Positions 6,566-7,416 of a DNA stretch of 7,416 nucleotides are shown here, piece after piece; position 1 is the stretch's first letter, and every line of letters begins with the position of its first letter. A model generated the notes under the pieces. It searched no databases and had not been told where the DNA came from. It saw only the letters and a list, made by a program, of their open reading frames with translations. The position numbers were made by a program, and so were the translations under genes. This stretch comes from an uncultured Lachnospiraceae bacterium (GTDB taxonomy: Bacteria; Bacillota; Clostridia; Lachnospirales; Lachnospiraceae): positions 1 to 7,416 of the forward strand of contig CAMALN010000074.1 of the NCBI GenBank assembly GCA_945836565.1. Reading direction: 5' to 3'.

Positions 6566-7416
6566 TCATCTGTGCCTTCGATATCCTAAACCACGGATAA
6601 ATACCGGTATAAATACAAGTAACGCATAAACTATATATACAGATAAAGTATATATCCCCTTTGTGTTCCAAATAACAGCGGGATAATACGAAAATCTTAC
6701 TGCACCTAACAGCGCACCTATAAAAACAAAGCCTCCGCATAGTAATACAAGAATAAGACAAATAATGTCTCTGCCTGTAATTCTATATATGGAATATGCT
6801 TTTCTTCCTTTTAATCCATAGCCCCTGCTTTTCATGCTGTCAGCAGTAACTATAGACCTTTCCAGTGACCATGTAACAACAGTAGAAAATACCCTGACTG
6901 CAGTCTTTATCCTTTTAAAAAAGTTGCCTCTTACAGAGTATCCTGCTGCCTTTTGTGCCAGATAAACCTCTTTAAATTTCGCTGAGAATTCAGGAACAAA
7001 CTTAAGTGTCATTGACAGTATAAGTGATATATACGGAGCTATTCTTCCAAACAGGTATACCAGCTTGTCCGAGGTTATAACCTCATTAAAACATACAAAC
7101 CAGCATATTACGGTAACAAGCATAAATGCTGCAGATATACCATACAATATGGATTCCAGTGTAAGTGGATTGCCCGACGGAAGATAAGTAAGTATAGTTA
7201 CTCCCTGATGACTAAAGGCAGGATTAAGAAGCGCCGTAATAAGTATTACCGGCACCATATACTTTATATTTTTTACTATACCGCATCTTCCCCGCAAGCA
7301 TACAGAATATATAAATGCTCCCATAAAAGATATGCCAAGACATACCGGGTTGGTAAATGTCATGGCAAATCCAAGTACACATATAAAATATATAATATTA
7401 ACAATTGGGTGATACG
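6566..7416 (-). CDS. ecfT: EcfT (CbiQ-family) transmembrane coupling subunit of an ECF transporter, N-terminus beyond window
   Basis: The visible 282 residues are the T component, which links the two ATPases to the S-component in the membrane. The reading frame is open to the window edge: before the first internal ATG (7363) it encodes YHPIVNIIYFICVLGFA, the typical opening of EcfT, so that ATG is not the start and only a few codons are missing. Several hydrophobic membrane segments are visible, followed by the cytoplasmic coupling-helix region. Its second coupling motif is DSMKSRGYGLKGR (visible residues about 192-204), which docks on the ATPase grooves. The first motif is AQKAAGYS and lacks the arginine of the textbook A-R-G motif; I recall close relatives in Clostridia also lacking it. 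A cytoplasmic tail ends GLGYRRHR. It lies directly upstream of the ATPase/S fusion, as expected for one transporter. Confidence 0.88.
   Translation of the reverse strand, partial: YHPIVNIIYFICVLGFAMTFTNPVCLGISFMGAFIYSVCLRGRCGIVKNIKYMVPVILITALLNPAFSHQGVTILTYLPSGNPLTLESILYGISAAFMLVTVICWFVCFNEVITSDKLVYLFGRIAPYISLILSMTLKFVPEFSAKFKEVYLAQKAAGYSVRGNFFKRIKTAVRVFSTVVTWSLERSIVTADSMKSRGYGLKGRKAYSIYRITGRDIICLILVLLCGGFVFIGALLGAVRFSYYPAVIWNTKGIYTLSVYIVYALLVFIPVFIRGLGYRRHR

Noticed and set aside
6552..6761. Upstream in-frame extension of the ECF fusion to an ATG at 6761
   Set aside because: The 70 extra residues overlap the end of ecfT in another frame and look like a shadow. The family N-terminus MELFKIENLSF and a ribosome site fit 6551.
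6566..7416. Cobalamin or other riboswitch in front of the transporter
   Set aside because: The window is coding up to its right edge. Any leader of this operon lies outside it.

Overview
The window reads as an AT-rich Gram-positive, anaerobic genome, most likely a Lachnospiraceae-type Clostridia. The grounds are an [FeFe]-hydrogenase maturase (HydE), a vitamin/metal ECF transporter with the sequence style of that family, strong AGGAG-type ribosome sites and an IS200/IS605 element. This is inference from protein flavour; no rRNA or other marker is present. Every gene I can support is on the minus strand, so the transcription order runs from high to low coordinates.

Positions 7416 to 1369 look like the downstream part of one operon whose promoter lies outside the window. 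It starts with ecfT, the membrane coupling subunit of an energy-coupling factor transporter, whose first codons are cut off by the window edge. Next comes a 925-residue protein (3774-6551) that carries both ECF ATPases and a C-terminal ECF substrate-binding (S) membrane domain in one chain. Then come a YkgJ-type cysteine-cluster protein (3094-3762), the radical SAM maturase HydE (2000-3070) and a stand-alone phosphoribosylanthranilate isomerase, TrpF (1369-1980, GTG start). Gaps between the last four genes are 11-23 nt, and the ecfT stop lies 14 nt upstream of the chosen start of the fusion gene, so co-transcription is very likely. The transporter is thus nearly complete here (T subunit plus A-A'-S fusion), but its substrate cannot be read from sequence. 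The pairing of an ECF importer, a probable Fe/Zn-binding protein, HydE and TrpF is unusual.

Positions 1 to about 1260 are the left part of an IS200/IS605-family element in the same orientation: a hairpin (1208-1257), a promoter, tnpA (Y1 HUH transposase) and tnpB (RuvC-like RNA-guided nuclease), which runs off the window at position 1. The element lies just downstream of trpF. Its hairpin could serve as an end-recognition structure, as a bidirectional terminator that insulates tnpA, or as both. The TnpB right end and its omega RNA/guide lie outside the window.

I found no tRNA, rRNA, CRISPR array or recognisable riboswitch. The only stretch without a gene, 1183-1368, holds the IS end, a promoter and a short spacer.
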